Position numbers and translations under genes: made by a program | Shown: piece after piece, positions 35,313 to 42,473 of the stretch | Position numbering within the stretch: position 1 is the first letter of the stretch | How the letters are laid out: each line of letters opens with the position of its first letter | DNA from: JAADHI01 sp964451325 | GTDB lineage: Bacteria; Nitrospirota; Nitrospiria; SBBL01; JAADHI01 | Direction: 5' to 3' | Assembly (NCBI GenBank): GCA_964451325.1 | Contig: CAYVHO010000010.1 | Span: 1 to 64,000, forward strand | Length of the DNA stretch: 64,000 nucleotides | The notes under the pieces: model-generated | Seen by the model: only the letters and a program-made list of their open reading frames with translations | The model's database searches: none | Told to the model about the DNA's origin: nothing

Positions 35313-35915
35313 TTGACTGACTTTAAAGATAAACATACGGCATATTTCTCTGAAGATTTTGTTTCTCTCGATTTATCGCAGCGTGAAATGTCGGCCCTTG
35401 TTTTTGAGGATTGTACCTTTGATGCTTGCAATTTAAGCGAAACAATCTTCAATGAATGTGACTTGAGGGACTGTCGTTTTGTGAACTGTAATTTGAGTGT
35501 CGTGAAGGTAAAAGCGAGTACATTTTCCGGTATTATTTTTGATACCTGTAAAATAATCGGAATAGATTGGACACGTGCTTCTTGGCCGAGTATTGCTTTA
35601 CAAACACCCCTAAAGTTCTACAAGTGTGTGATGAATGATTCTTCTTTTTTTGGACTTAAGATGAAAGATCTTGTGATCAAGGAATGCCAGGCACAGTCTG
35701 TGGATTTTAGGGAAGGCCATTTTCAGGGAGCAAATTTCGTAAAGACAGATCTATCCGACAGTCTCTTTATGCAAACAGATCTGGAACATTCAGATTTTAC
35801 AGATGCGACTCATTACGCGATTGACATTCGTTTTAACAAAGTCACGCAGGCCAAATTTTCTCGTTTTGAAGCCCTTAATTTACTTGCGCTTTTGGAGATC
35901 GATTTGGTTGACTGA
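35313..35915 (+). CDS. Pentapeptide-repeat protein
   Basis: The 200-aa protein is built of A(D/N)LXX-type repeats, for example CNLSETIFNECDLRDCRFVNCNLS and FVKTDLSDSLFMQTDLEHSDF, giving a right-handed quadrilateral beta-helix. Some family members mimic DNA and protect gyrase (Qnr, McbG), but nothing here shows that function. The most upstream usable start is TTG at 35313, three bases after the rnhA stop; no strong ribosome site supports it. Cytosolic. Cysteines at repeat corners are more frequent than usual. Confidence 0.8.
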   Translation: MTDFKDKHTAYFSEDFVSLDLSQREMSALVFEDCTFDACNLSETIFNECDLRDCRFVNCNLSVVKVKASTFSGIIFDTCKIIGIDWTRASWPSIALQTPLKFYKCVMNDSSFFGLKMKDLVIKECQAQSVDFREGHFQGANFVKTDLSDSLFMQTDLEHSDFTDATHYAIDIRFNKVTQAKFSRFEALNLLALLEIDLVD

Positions 35916-35933
35916 GGGATTGAGGTTTAAAAA

Positions 35934-36290
35934 ATGAATACTCACGAAAAAATTAACTATCTTGAGTTCCCATCACGGGATCTTGAAAAAACAAAAACCT
36001 TTTTTAGGAGTGTTTTTAGCTGGTCTTTTATCGACTACGGCCCCGAATACAGTGCTTTTGAAAATGCAGGCATTGCAGGTGGATTTTTCAAATCTGATTT
36101 GTCCGCCTGCACTGAGAAGGGCAGCGCCCTCGTTGTTTTTTACAGTAACAACCTTGAAGAAACACAAACGAAAATCAAAACAGCGGGCGGTTTAATCGTC
36201 AAAAAAATCTTCTCGTTTCCAGGGGGACGACGTTTTCACTTTAGTGACCCCAACGGCAACGAATATGCCGTGTGGTCAGATTTAGATTAG
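35934..36290 (+). CDS. VOC-family (glyoxalase/dioxygenase-fold) protein
   Basis: The 118-aa protein carries the vicinal-oxygen-chelate fold: INYLEFPSRDLEKTKTFFRSVFSW at the start, DYGPEYSAFENAGIAGGFF in the middle and HFSDPNGNEYAVWSD at the end. This is the common small group annotated as glyoxalase/bleomycin-resistance-like. Enzymatic or binding role and substrate are not defined. It follows the pentapeptide gene by 18 bases. Confidence 0.85.
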   Translation: MNTHEKINYLEFPSRDLEKTKTFFRSVFSWSFIDYGPEYSAFENAGIAGGFFKSDLSACTEKGSALVVFYSNNLEETQTKIKTAGGLIVKKIFSFPGGRRFHFSDPNGNEYAVWSDLD

Positions 36291-36303
36291 GCTTGACCGT
36301 ATT

Positions 36304-36467
36304 TAGTGTCAAGTCAAGCAGAAGTGTCGCTTACATGAATGCGATAAGCGGCCATCTGCGGCGTTGCATTCGCCTAGATTAGCTATGGCTAGTCCGCTCT
36401 CATGCGCCTTGCAGCTCACCACTTCTCACCTCCCTGAAACCGCCTCTTCACACTTGACTCGACACTA
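36304..36467. repeat. MITE-like element with 15-bp inverted ends
   Basis: TAGTGTCAAGTCAAG (36304-36318) and the complement of TAGTGTCGAGTCAAG (36453-36467) match at 14 of 15 positions and enclose about 134 bp with no gene. Inside is a hairpin (GAATGC ... GCATTC near 36346-36380). The right end contains the stop codon (36465-36467) of the YhaN-like ATPase. Size and ends fit a miniature inverted-repeat element; no full-length parent element is in the window. Confidence 0.6.
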
Positions 36468-38360
36468 GAGTGCGACGATTTGTTGTTCCTGGGCAAATTC
36501 GGGATGGCTTGTGAAAAGGATGATTTGGCGCTTTTTTGCGATCACTTGAAGAATGTTCATGACGGCCTCCCGAGAACCGGGGTCGAGGGTTTCAAAGGGT
36601 TCGTCTAAAAAAATGGGAAAGGCGATTTTTGAAAACTGACTTAAACTCGATAATACAAGAGAGAGAAAAACTTGATCGGCCAAACCGGGGCTCAGTTGAT
36701 GGAGGGCCGTGGGGCCCACTTTAATTTCGCCATTGTTTTCGATTTGTATTGGGTCGCTGTTTTGGGGTTTAAATCGGCGGTATAAGATACCCGCATCATG
36801 TTCCAGGCGTTCACGACTGGGTTTTGTTCCATTTTCTGCGATATCGAGTAGCCCTGAAAAAAAGGAGCGCTCTTCGATTTGAACCGGATCATCAAGACCC
36901 GGAAAATCTGAAAAAGTGGTATCGGATGTACTTATTTTAGCCTCTGAGTCTCGAAGGGCCTCTTGAAGGCGATAGACCTCTTCTGAGAGGCTTTGGTGTC
37001 CTTTGAGTTGTTCTCGCAGTGTCTCAACTTCTGCTTCCAGATCTTTTGTTTTTTCCTCCAAGGCCTCCGGTGTTTCGCCATGAAGGAGTTCATCAATCTG
37101 CGTCCGCGCTGCTTCTTTCTTTTCTTGGAGGTTCCGGTATGCGCTTTGCTGTGTTTTGAGTCCGGCAAGGTCCTTCGATGCGGTCTTTTTGATCATCGCA
37201 TAGATTGTGGTGTGTACTTTTTCAAATTTTTGCTCGGATTTACGGACGCGTTCATCCAAGAGGGATAATTCTTCTTCCAAAAGGTTTTGTGCTGTGGTGC
37301 GCCGAAGGCGTTTAAGGAATGCAAGCCCGCTGAGTGTACTGCCCAAGAGTACCCCCCCCAGGAAAATATAGCGAAAAAGACCCGTAAGGGGGAGCAAAAA
37401 GGGGAGTGAAAATGAACCGATGACGAACAATAAACCAAGGATCATCAGGGGGCTTCTCTTTTGAAGCGCCTGTTTTTTTAAAATCAATGTGGCTTCAAGC
37501 TCCTGTCCTTCCATTTCAAAGGTCTCGGAATTATCGGCCAGTTTTTTTTCATCCGATTCAAACTCGGCGATCTGTTCTGGGGGGATGAGGCTTGCGGCTG
37601 AAAAAAGCGAGAATTTCTCAGCCTCTGTGGCCTGCATCCGTTTTATTGTGTTTTCTAATTCCGAAATGGAAGCCATGCGTTTTTTGATTTCTGTGGCTTT
37701 ATCCTGCTGGGTAAACATTTCGTCGTCGATCTCGGCCAGTGTATCCAGTTTTTTTTGAGCGGTTTCTAGCGCTGTTTCTTGTTGTGCTCGAAGGGCATCT
37801 GACGTCGCTTTTGCTTGAGATGTGGGCTCAGGTGTTTGAGCCGGTGTTTGAGCCAGTGTTTGAGGTAGACCCGGGGAGTCGGGCCTTGTCGCGATTTCCG
37901 GTAACGGTAGGATTTTTATCGTATTTCGTGTCAGTTGCCGTGAAGGCAGTCTGGGCGCATCAAGCATAAAGAGCAGTGCGCGTTCGTTTTCTTTCAGGCC
38001 ACCTGTTGAGGTGTTTAACCAGGCTGAGATCTTATTCTGGGCCGTTTCAATTGTTGTGAATTTATTGCCTTCAGTTTCTTTTTTTGAGAGGTTCCAGAGG
38101 CCTTTTTTGAAATCTCTGGCGATGCGGTAGATCTTGTTGTCCGTGCTTTTAAAGGTGACGGCGACCTGATGGGTTTGATCTTCAAAAAAGGCAATGTGAT
38201 TGTCTGGGGCATTAAAAAATACGGTGGAAAGCGCTTGATAAACCATGGTTTTGCCCGTCCCATTTTTACCGAGAATAGCGTTTAACCCAGGTTTAAACAG
38301 AATGCGTTTTGCTTTTTCAAAGGGGCGAATGCCGTAAATATCAAGCGCTAACAGGATCAT
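36465..38360 (-). CDS. YhaN-like AAA ATPase with coiled coil and membrane hairpin
   Basis: This SMC/Rad50-type protein starts ILLALDIYGIRPFEKAK with Walker A GKNGTGKT near residue 30. It ends with LSPGLADQVFLSLVLSSL (signature-like) and LDEPFETLDPGSR (Walker B and D-loop). Between lie long coiled coils and two adjacent hydrophobic segments near 310-345 (MILGLLFVIGSFSLPFLLP; IFLGGVLLGSTLSGLAFL), so it is membrane-attached as in YhaN. The usual YhaO nuclease is absent. Start 38360 is preferred because the ATPase domain begins there; an ATG at 38453 adds 31 residues abutting IS debris. Its stop lies in the MITE end. Confidence 0.78.
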   Translation of the reverse strand: MILLALDIYGIRPFEKAKRILFKPGLNAILGKNGTGKTMVYQALSTVFFNAPDNHIAFFEDQTHQVAVTFKSTDNKIYRIARDFKKGLWNLSKKETEGNKFTTIETAQNKISAWLNTSTGGLKENERALLFMLDAPRLPSRQLTRNTIKILPLPEIATRPDSPGLPQTLAQTPAQTPEPTSQAKATSDALRAQQETALETAQKKLDTLAEIDDEMFTQQDKATEIKKRMASISELENTIKRMQATEAEKFSLFSAASLIPPEQIAEFESDEKKLADNSETFEMEGQELEATLILKKQALQKRSPLMILGLLFVIGSFSLPFLLPLTGLFRYIFLGGVLLGSTLSGLAFLKRLRRTTAQNLLEEELSLLDERVRKSEQKFEKVHTTIYAMIKKTASKDLAGLKTQQSAYRNLQEKKEAARTQIDELLHGETPEALEEKTKDLEAEVETLREQLKGHQSLSEEVYRLQEALRDSEAKISTSDTTFSDFPGLDDPVQIEERSFFSGLLDIAENGTKPSRERLEHDAGILYRRFKPQNSDPIQIENNGEIKVGPTALHQLSPGLADQVFLSLVLSSLSQFSKIAFPIFLDEPFETLDPGSREAVMNILQVIAKKRQIILFTSHPEFAQEQQIVAL

Positions 38361-38456
38361 CGCAAGAGCCGTATTCCTTTGTTTTAGAAGAGATTGTAAT
38401 GATGAAAGTATATCAGAAGATTTAGAATGACGTGGTTCAGAAAAAATGGACATTTT

Positions 38457-38573
38457 TTAAGTGCTTTTTTCTAAAATCCATGTTTCTTCAAAGATTATTG
38501 GACTTAAATATCCAAGATAAGCGTGACGCCGTTTGAGGTTATAAAACATCTCAATGTCATCAATAACAGATTC
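38457..38573 (-). pseudogene. 3' fragment of an IS3-family transposase
   Basis: The frame reads ESVIDDIEMFYNLKRRHAYL, then GYLSPIIFEETWILEKST and a stop. This is the typical C-terminus of the IS3/IS150 integrase (FYN-KRRH--LGY-SP-FE). Only the last ~39 codons survive and there is no upstream catalytic region. It marks an old IS insertion between the YhaN-like ATPase and the HEPN gene. Confidence 0.75.
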
Positions 38574-38657
38574 TTTTAGAAGCATTTTTAGCACCCGCAG
38601 GCTTTAATCTCGATAAAATTTAAACCGACCATCAACGTGTACGGCCTGTGATGATGA

Positions 38658-38756
38658 CTACCGCAACCAGCGTAGATGTGATGAAACGCATCGCCGCACG
38701 ATGGCGGGCAGGATGATCTCGGCGAAGGTCTTGACCTTGTTCTTGATTTCCGCGAT
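38658..38756 (-). pseudogene. Short high-GC3 coding fragment of unknown origin
   Basis: An open segment reads IAEIKNKVKTFAEIILPAIV and ends at a stop. Its codons are almost all C- or G-ending (ATC, AAG, GTC, ACC, TTC, GCC, CTG), unlike its neighbours. It is probably a piece of a foreign gene left by recombination. No family was assigned. Confidence 0.3.
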
Positions 38757-38804
38757 TTATTCTCTTTTTCGCGGGTGGGAATTGAGAGGGGAGGGATAAG
38801 TCCT

Positions 38805-38966
38805 TTGTCTTAGAATTTACATTTGAATGTTTCTGGTTCTATCATGTTGTGTCTTTGTGTCTTTGTGTCTTTGAGTATTAGCGACTTGAAGTGTCATTCC
38901 CGCATGGGTTTAGCGGGAATCTATTCAGAGGAACCTGGATTCCGGCTAAAACATTGGCGGAATGAC
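38805..38966. repeat. Long direct repeat, copy A, with REP-like palindrome
   Basis: The core 38893-38966 is an imperfect palindrome of the GTCATTCCCGC...GCGGAATGAC type. It matches 42059-42134 closely (both contain CATTCCCGCATGGGTTTAG, CTGGATTCCGG and GAATGACGG). Similarity also reaches upstream (TAGAATTTACAT near 38811). A tandem octamer GTGTCTTT occurs three times at 38849-38872. The two copies lie on either side of the HEPN-mazEF-vapBC segment. Confidence 0.75.
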
Positions 38967-39057
38967 GGAGGGGCCGTTCTTTCAATGTAGATCTTAATTT
39001 TTTCAGAAGAAAACTCTGATCAAAAAAAACAGTCTCAAAGCTATTTGGAAACCCAGC

Positions 39058-40695
39058 ATGTCTCAGAATGAAAACATCTCCATAAACATCCCAAATGATG
39101 CTCAATCACGACAAGATGATCCCTACGTCAAGCACGCAAAATTTATTAAATATTGTTCTGCAAATAATGTCTTCCTAAATGGATGGATGTTAGAGGCGTA
39201 TGAGAAAAATGGCTTACTTTATCCTTGCAAGCGTTTGTTATACCCACGTGAATTGTTGAAAAGGCAGTTCAGGGTAAGACATTCTTTTCCCAGAAGAAAA
39301 TATAAAATTCGGGATGAATGGAAACCTCTGATTGATCTAGAAAAATCACTCTGGACTTGTACCAACCTCATGCATGACGGTTTTAAAAATGCGATGGCGG
39401 AAGGACACCCTTTTGAACAAAGATCTAGAAATGAAAAGAATCCCTATATTTTTAACCCTGCCAAAGAGCTGTTTAAAGCTTGGAAGCGCTATAAGGTTAT
39501 TGTTGGAGAAATATCGGAAACAAAAATTAAAGAAAGCAGGGCCGAGCATTATTATTCAGCATGGAAAATTTTCTTTGTCCATGAGCTAAACAAAGAAAAT
39601 ACGGACACTCATAATCGTGCAACAGGAACGAGAAGTGGCTGGGAAATTGTCAATGCTCGCATTATTGTCTCCCGGCTAAATGAATTTATTCCTTTTTTTG
39701 AAAAAGTGAGCCTGTTCTCTTTTCGACGAAGTCTTTACGATTCAAACTACCATCATAGAAATCGAAAAGGATCCGAGGAAGAATGGACTGTCTCAACAGA
39801 AAAACTTAAACATATCGCAAGATTCTATTTTGAGGGTTTTTCTTATAAGGGATGGGTTCGCTTTCTTCGTAAGTTAATTGAAATTCATGAAAATACTCGC
39901 GAAGCAGAAAAATTTTTGTTGAGTCTAGAGGCTAAATGCTGCATTGCCAGGACGGTTCGGTTTTTACGTTATGCGACAAATTATGAATTTCAAAAAATTT
40001 GTGATGACGTTTCTGGCGTATTCAAGAATAGTCGTAGTCGAGGTTTGGAAGACGGTGTTGATATTCACCAAGGTAGACTTGAGGAGTTGTTTCCCAATGA
40101 AAAATGGGATCTAGAAAAAAACGTTTCGTGGATGCTCAAAGATAATTTAAAAGCGTTAAATGAATTATTTGAAGAAGGAGAACGGATTCCTGAATCTCTC
40201 GCCGCACAGCTTTTTGACGAATTAGCGAAAGAACCTCAATTCACTGCTCTTGCAGCAATCAGAAAAATCAACAAAGCTTATTGGGATCAGGGATTATGGT
40301 GCGAAAACAATATTTGGAGTGGTATCTCTGATTTAGCCGTTTCCATAGAAGATCATGGAAAGACTTGGATCGGAGAAAATAAGAGGTTGGAGGGAATCTT
40401 TTCGAGGTCGTTTGATCGCGGCGAGTTTTCAAATTTGAAACAGAACAACTCTATTGGACTTACGGCAAAGACTGCCAATGAATTCATCCAGAAACTACAA
40501 TTTCTCTTGCAGTCAAAAAAAATTCCAGAAAATAAACGATGTGGAAAACATCTACTCATTACTTTACTGACAAGAAATTTTTCCGCACATAACAGCGGTG
40601 GTTTTGAAATCCTATCCCAAGAAGAACGTTCTGGAATCTATATCGCTTTGGTCAGAACCTTGTTTGTGGTGTATGCGCAGCACAAAAACTTGTGA
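39058..40695 (+). CDS. Uncharacterised protein with C-terminal HEPN-type RNase motif
   Basis: The 545-aa, Lys/Glu/Asn-rich, entirely helical-looking protein has no signal peptide or membrane segment. The family is not recognised. The C-terminal ~80 residues contain LLTRNFSAHNSG, an R-N-x3-H motif (R506, N507, H511) followed by a hydrophobic helix (IYIALVRTLFVVYAQ). That is the pattern of HEPN ribonuclease domains found in abortive-infection and toxin systems. The N-terminal region (about 25-75: FIKYCSANNVFLNGWMLEAY and LLYPRELLKRQF) is distinctive. It sits between direct repeats beside mazEF, supporting a defence role. The HEPN call rests on one motif. Confidence 0.6.
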   Translation: MSQNENISINIPNDAQSRQDDPYVKHAKFIKYCSANNVFLNGWMLEAYEKNGLLYPCKRLLYPRELLKRQFRVRHSFPRRKYKIRDEWKPLIDLEKSLWTCTNLMHDGFKNAMAEGHPFEQRSRNEKNPYIFNPAKELFKAWKRYKVIVGEISETKIKESRAEHYYSAWKIFFVHELNKENTDTHNRATGTRSGWEIVNARIIVSRLNEFIPFFEKVSLFSFRRSLYDSNYHHRNRKGSEEEWTVSTEKLKHIARFYFEGFSYKGWVRFLRKLIEIHENTREAEKFLLSLEAKCCIARTVRFLRYATNYEFQKICDDVSGVFKNSRSRGLEDGVDIHQGRLEELFPNEKWDLEKNVSWMLKDNLKALNELFEEGERIPESLAAQLFDELAKEPQFTALAAIRKINKAYWDQGLWCENNIWSGISDLAVSIEDHGKTWIGENKRLEGIFSRSFDRGEFSNLKQNNSIGLTAKTANEFIQKLQFLLQSKKIPENKRCGKHLLITLLTRNFSAHNSGGFEILSQEERSGIYIALVRTLFVVYAQHKNL

Positions 40696-40846
40696 GAAGA
40701 AAAATGCTGAACGCGGGATGAATGTGTTTATGAACTCACTATACTTCGTAAATTTAAAGGAGTGGCCTATGTAATTCCACCTCAGCCCATATTCGATCCA
40801 CGCCTTTTTCGCATATCCGCTATGCTCTTAGCATCAAAAAACCCAA

Positions 40847-41191
40847 CTACAAGAAAGCCAGATGGATTTTAACAGCCTGATCGATCAAGCACACCTCATT
40901 CTGCTGGAGCCTTCCCAAAAGCTTTACCAGACGTCTTTTATCAAGCGTTCGGATTTGATCGGCCTTGACCTTGGAGTCTTTCGGTAGTTTGCCACAGCCT
41001 TTTGCCAAAAAGGTCTCGAAAGGATAGATTTTCTCCGTTTTCTTCGATGTAATGGGAAGCACGGTGACCGTTCCAGCGTATTTATTATTCATCTCATTGG
41101 AAATGATCACCACGGGACGGCTCTTTGCGATTTCTCTCCCGACGACTGGATCCAGATTTGCGATAAAAATATCACCTCTTCTAATAGTCAT
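40847..41191 (-). CDS. mazF: MazF/PemK-family endoribonuclease toxin
   Basis: The 114-aa product has the MazF barrel signature: IRRGDIFIANLDPVVGREIAKSRPVVIISN, TVTVLPITSK and VKADQIRTLDKRRLV. Arg and Thr residues of the active site (SRPVV; PITS) are present, so the toxin should be an active, sequence-specific mRNA endonuclease. ATG 41191 lies inside the antitoxin's last codons, giving the usual 11-base overlap; an upstream ATG at 41218 would add nine residues. The pair lies within the repeat-bounded segment of the island. Confidence 0.92.
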   Translation of the reverse strand: MTIRRGDIFIANLDPVVGREIAKSRPVVIISNEMNNKYAGTVTVLPITSKKTEKIYPFETFLAKGCGKLPKDSKVKADQIRTLDKRRLVKLLGRLQQNEVCLIDQAVKIHLAFL

Positions 41192-41423
41192 CCCAGCCTT
41201 CCAAATCGGCCGTTTCAAAGCCCTCGGTCATGGAGATTCCTTCTTCTTTTGTTGCGCGGTATCCTTCTTCTAATTCGGTTTGAAGCTGTTCACGCTCCAT
41301 CTGTTCGATTTTTTCCCTCAGAGTTTCAGCAATAAACTGACTTTTTTTTCTTGGACCGATCAGGCTATCCAGCTTTTGCGAGAGCTTTTCGGGAAGCGTA
41401 ATGTTTAAGCGGTGTGTGTTCAT
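41181..41423 (-). CDS. mazE: Ribbon-helix-helix antitoxin of mazF
   Basis: The 80-aa protein begins with a ribbon-helix-helix strand and helices (HRLNITLPEKLSQKLDSLI, then KKSQFIAETLREKIEQME) that bind DNA as a dimer. It ends with an acidic tail (MTEGFETADLEGWDDY) that fits the toxin-binding role. It precedes and overlaps mazF. A good AAAGGTG site lies six bases before the ATG. Autoregulation at the promoter 41458-41487 is likely. Confidence 0.88.
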   Translation of the reverse strand: MNTHRLNITLPEKLSQKLDSLIGPRKKSQFIAETLREKIEQMEREQLQTELEEGYRATKEEGISMTEGFETADLEGWDDY

Positions 41424-41457
41424 AATGCACCTTTATTGAGATGTTTTTATGCGCAAT

Positions 41458-41487
41458 ACTATACACCCAGTAACGCGTATTCATCAA
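41458..41487 (-). promoter_or_regulatory. Promoter of mazEF
   Basis: Minus strand: TTGATG (41482-41487), an 18-bp spacer and TATAGT (41458-41463), about 35 bp before the antitoxin ATG. Confidence 0.5.
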
Positions 41488-41524
41488 GTTTACCAGGGCT
41501 TTTAAACTCTTGACACAAATGTCA

Positions 41525-41584
41525 GATGATTTTATGCAAGAGGGTCGGGATAACTAAAACCCTCAAAAAAGAGAAGCATTTTAG
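41525..41584 (+). pseudogene. Remnant of a vapB antitoxin C-terminus
   Basis: The frame reads DDFMQEGRDN, a TAA, then NPQKREAF and TAG. This resembles the tail of AbrB-type VapB antitoxins (FM-EGR...P-Q-RE-F). The TAG shares a base with the GTG start of the vapC relic, the normal vapBC overlap. Everything upstream of this tail is lost and the tail itself has a nonsense codon. Confidence 0.6.
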
Positions 41585-41922
41585 TGGTGCAGTATGTACT
41601 AGATCCCAAGATCTGCATCTATCTTGCGAAACAACGCCCCCCTGAAGTTCTGGAAAAGTTTTCCACCTTGCAAGTTGGTTCAGTGGGCATGTCCCTGATC
41701 ACCCACGGCGAACTGCTTTATGGTGCTTATCGAAGTCAAAACAGTCAAAAAGCGCAAAATATTTTGGATGAATTGGTGTCAATGATCTCAGTGATCCCCA
41801 TCGCGAAAGTAATTGCACGTCACTATGAAGAAATCAGGGCTGATTTAGCATTAAAATGGAAAATTGGTGCGCTTAAATCAGTTAAAGTTTCACCGTTGCT
41901 CAAGATTGACCTTGATACATAG
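41584..41922 (+). pseudogene. Truncated PIN-domain toxin (vapC relic)
   Basis: The first ~95 residues are VapC-like: YVLDPKICIYLAKQRPPEVLEKF, VGMSLITHGELLYGAYRS and VIPIAKVIARHYEEIRADL. The first catalytic motif is changed from D-T-N to D-P-K. After RADLALKWKIG the frame leaves homology (ALKSVKVSPLLKIDLDT) and stops, losing the third and fourth acidic residues of the PIN site. The toxin should be inactive. Together with the broken vapB tail, this is a dead toxin-antitoxin pair. Confidence 0.75.
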
Positions 41923-41989
41923 TACAGGAGCACCTAAAATTTATGACCTGATGGTGAGTGAAAAGTAGGAGGGAAAGAAAAGCTTTTTC

Positions 41990-42134
41990 GTCTAAGAATT
42001 TACATCTGAACGCCTTCAACAGTATGATGCTAGTCTTTGAATATTGACGATCTTAAGCGTCATTCCCGCATGGGTTTAGTGGGAATCTATTCACCAAGGA
42101 ATCTGGATTCCGGTTAAAATATTGCAGGAATGAC
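41990..42134. repeat. Long direct repeat, copy B, with REP-like palindrome
   Basis: The core 42059-42134 matches copy A at 38893-38966, and the upstream TAAGAATTTACAT segment also matches. The palindrome ends right at the ribosome site (GGGGAGA) of the XRE regulator gene. The intervening 3.1 kb could be gained or lost by recombination between the copies. Confidence 0.75.
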
Positions 42135-42146
42135 GGGGAGAAAAAG

Positions 42147-42425
42147 ATGAAATCCCATGAAAACCGTGATTTTATTGATGCAGCGAGCCACCTTAGTTTT
42201 ACAAGCGGGGAAGCAATTCTAATGCTCCGCGAACTAAAGGGATGGACTCAAAAAGAATTGTCCCGATGCTCAGGCATCCAAATTTCTAATATCAGTCTAC
42301 TCGAAAACAATAAGGTCGAAATCGGGAAAAAACGTGCGCTTCAATTCGCCAAAGCATTCGGTGTGCATCCGGCGATTATTATGTTTCCAGAATGCGAGGA
42401 AGAGGCTGTTCGCCTGGCTTCGTGA
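42147..42425 (+). CDS. XRE-family helix-turn-helix regulator
   Basis: The 92-aa protein has a Cro/CI-type helix-turn-helix at about 28-75: MLRELKGWTQKELSRCSGIQ, then ISNISLLENNKVEIGKKRALQFAKAF. A short tail ending PECEEEAVRLAS follows. The start has a GGGGAGA site formed at the edge of the REP-like repeat. It precedes the nuclease-STAND gene by 48 bp in the same direction, so it is probably the regulator of that putative defence gene. No toxin partner is apparent. Confidence 0.82.
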   Translation: MKSHENRDFIDAASHLSFTSGEAILMLRELKGWTQKELSRCSGIQISNISLLENNKVEIGKKRALQFAKAFGVHPAIIMFPECEEEAVRLAS

Positions 42426-42473
42426 GTGGCTGCGCGATCCCCTAATTTTAGATCAAAATTGAGATAAACGACA

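Noticed and set aside
40752..40774. Tiny frame ending in ATG-TAA with an AAAGGAG before it
   Set aside because: Only 7-18 codons, unrelated to neighbours; the purine-rich site is probably chance or a relic.
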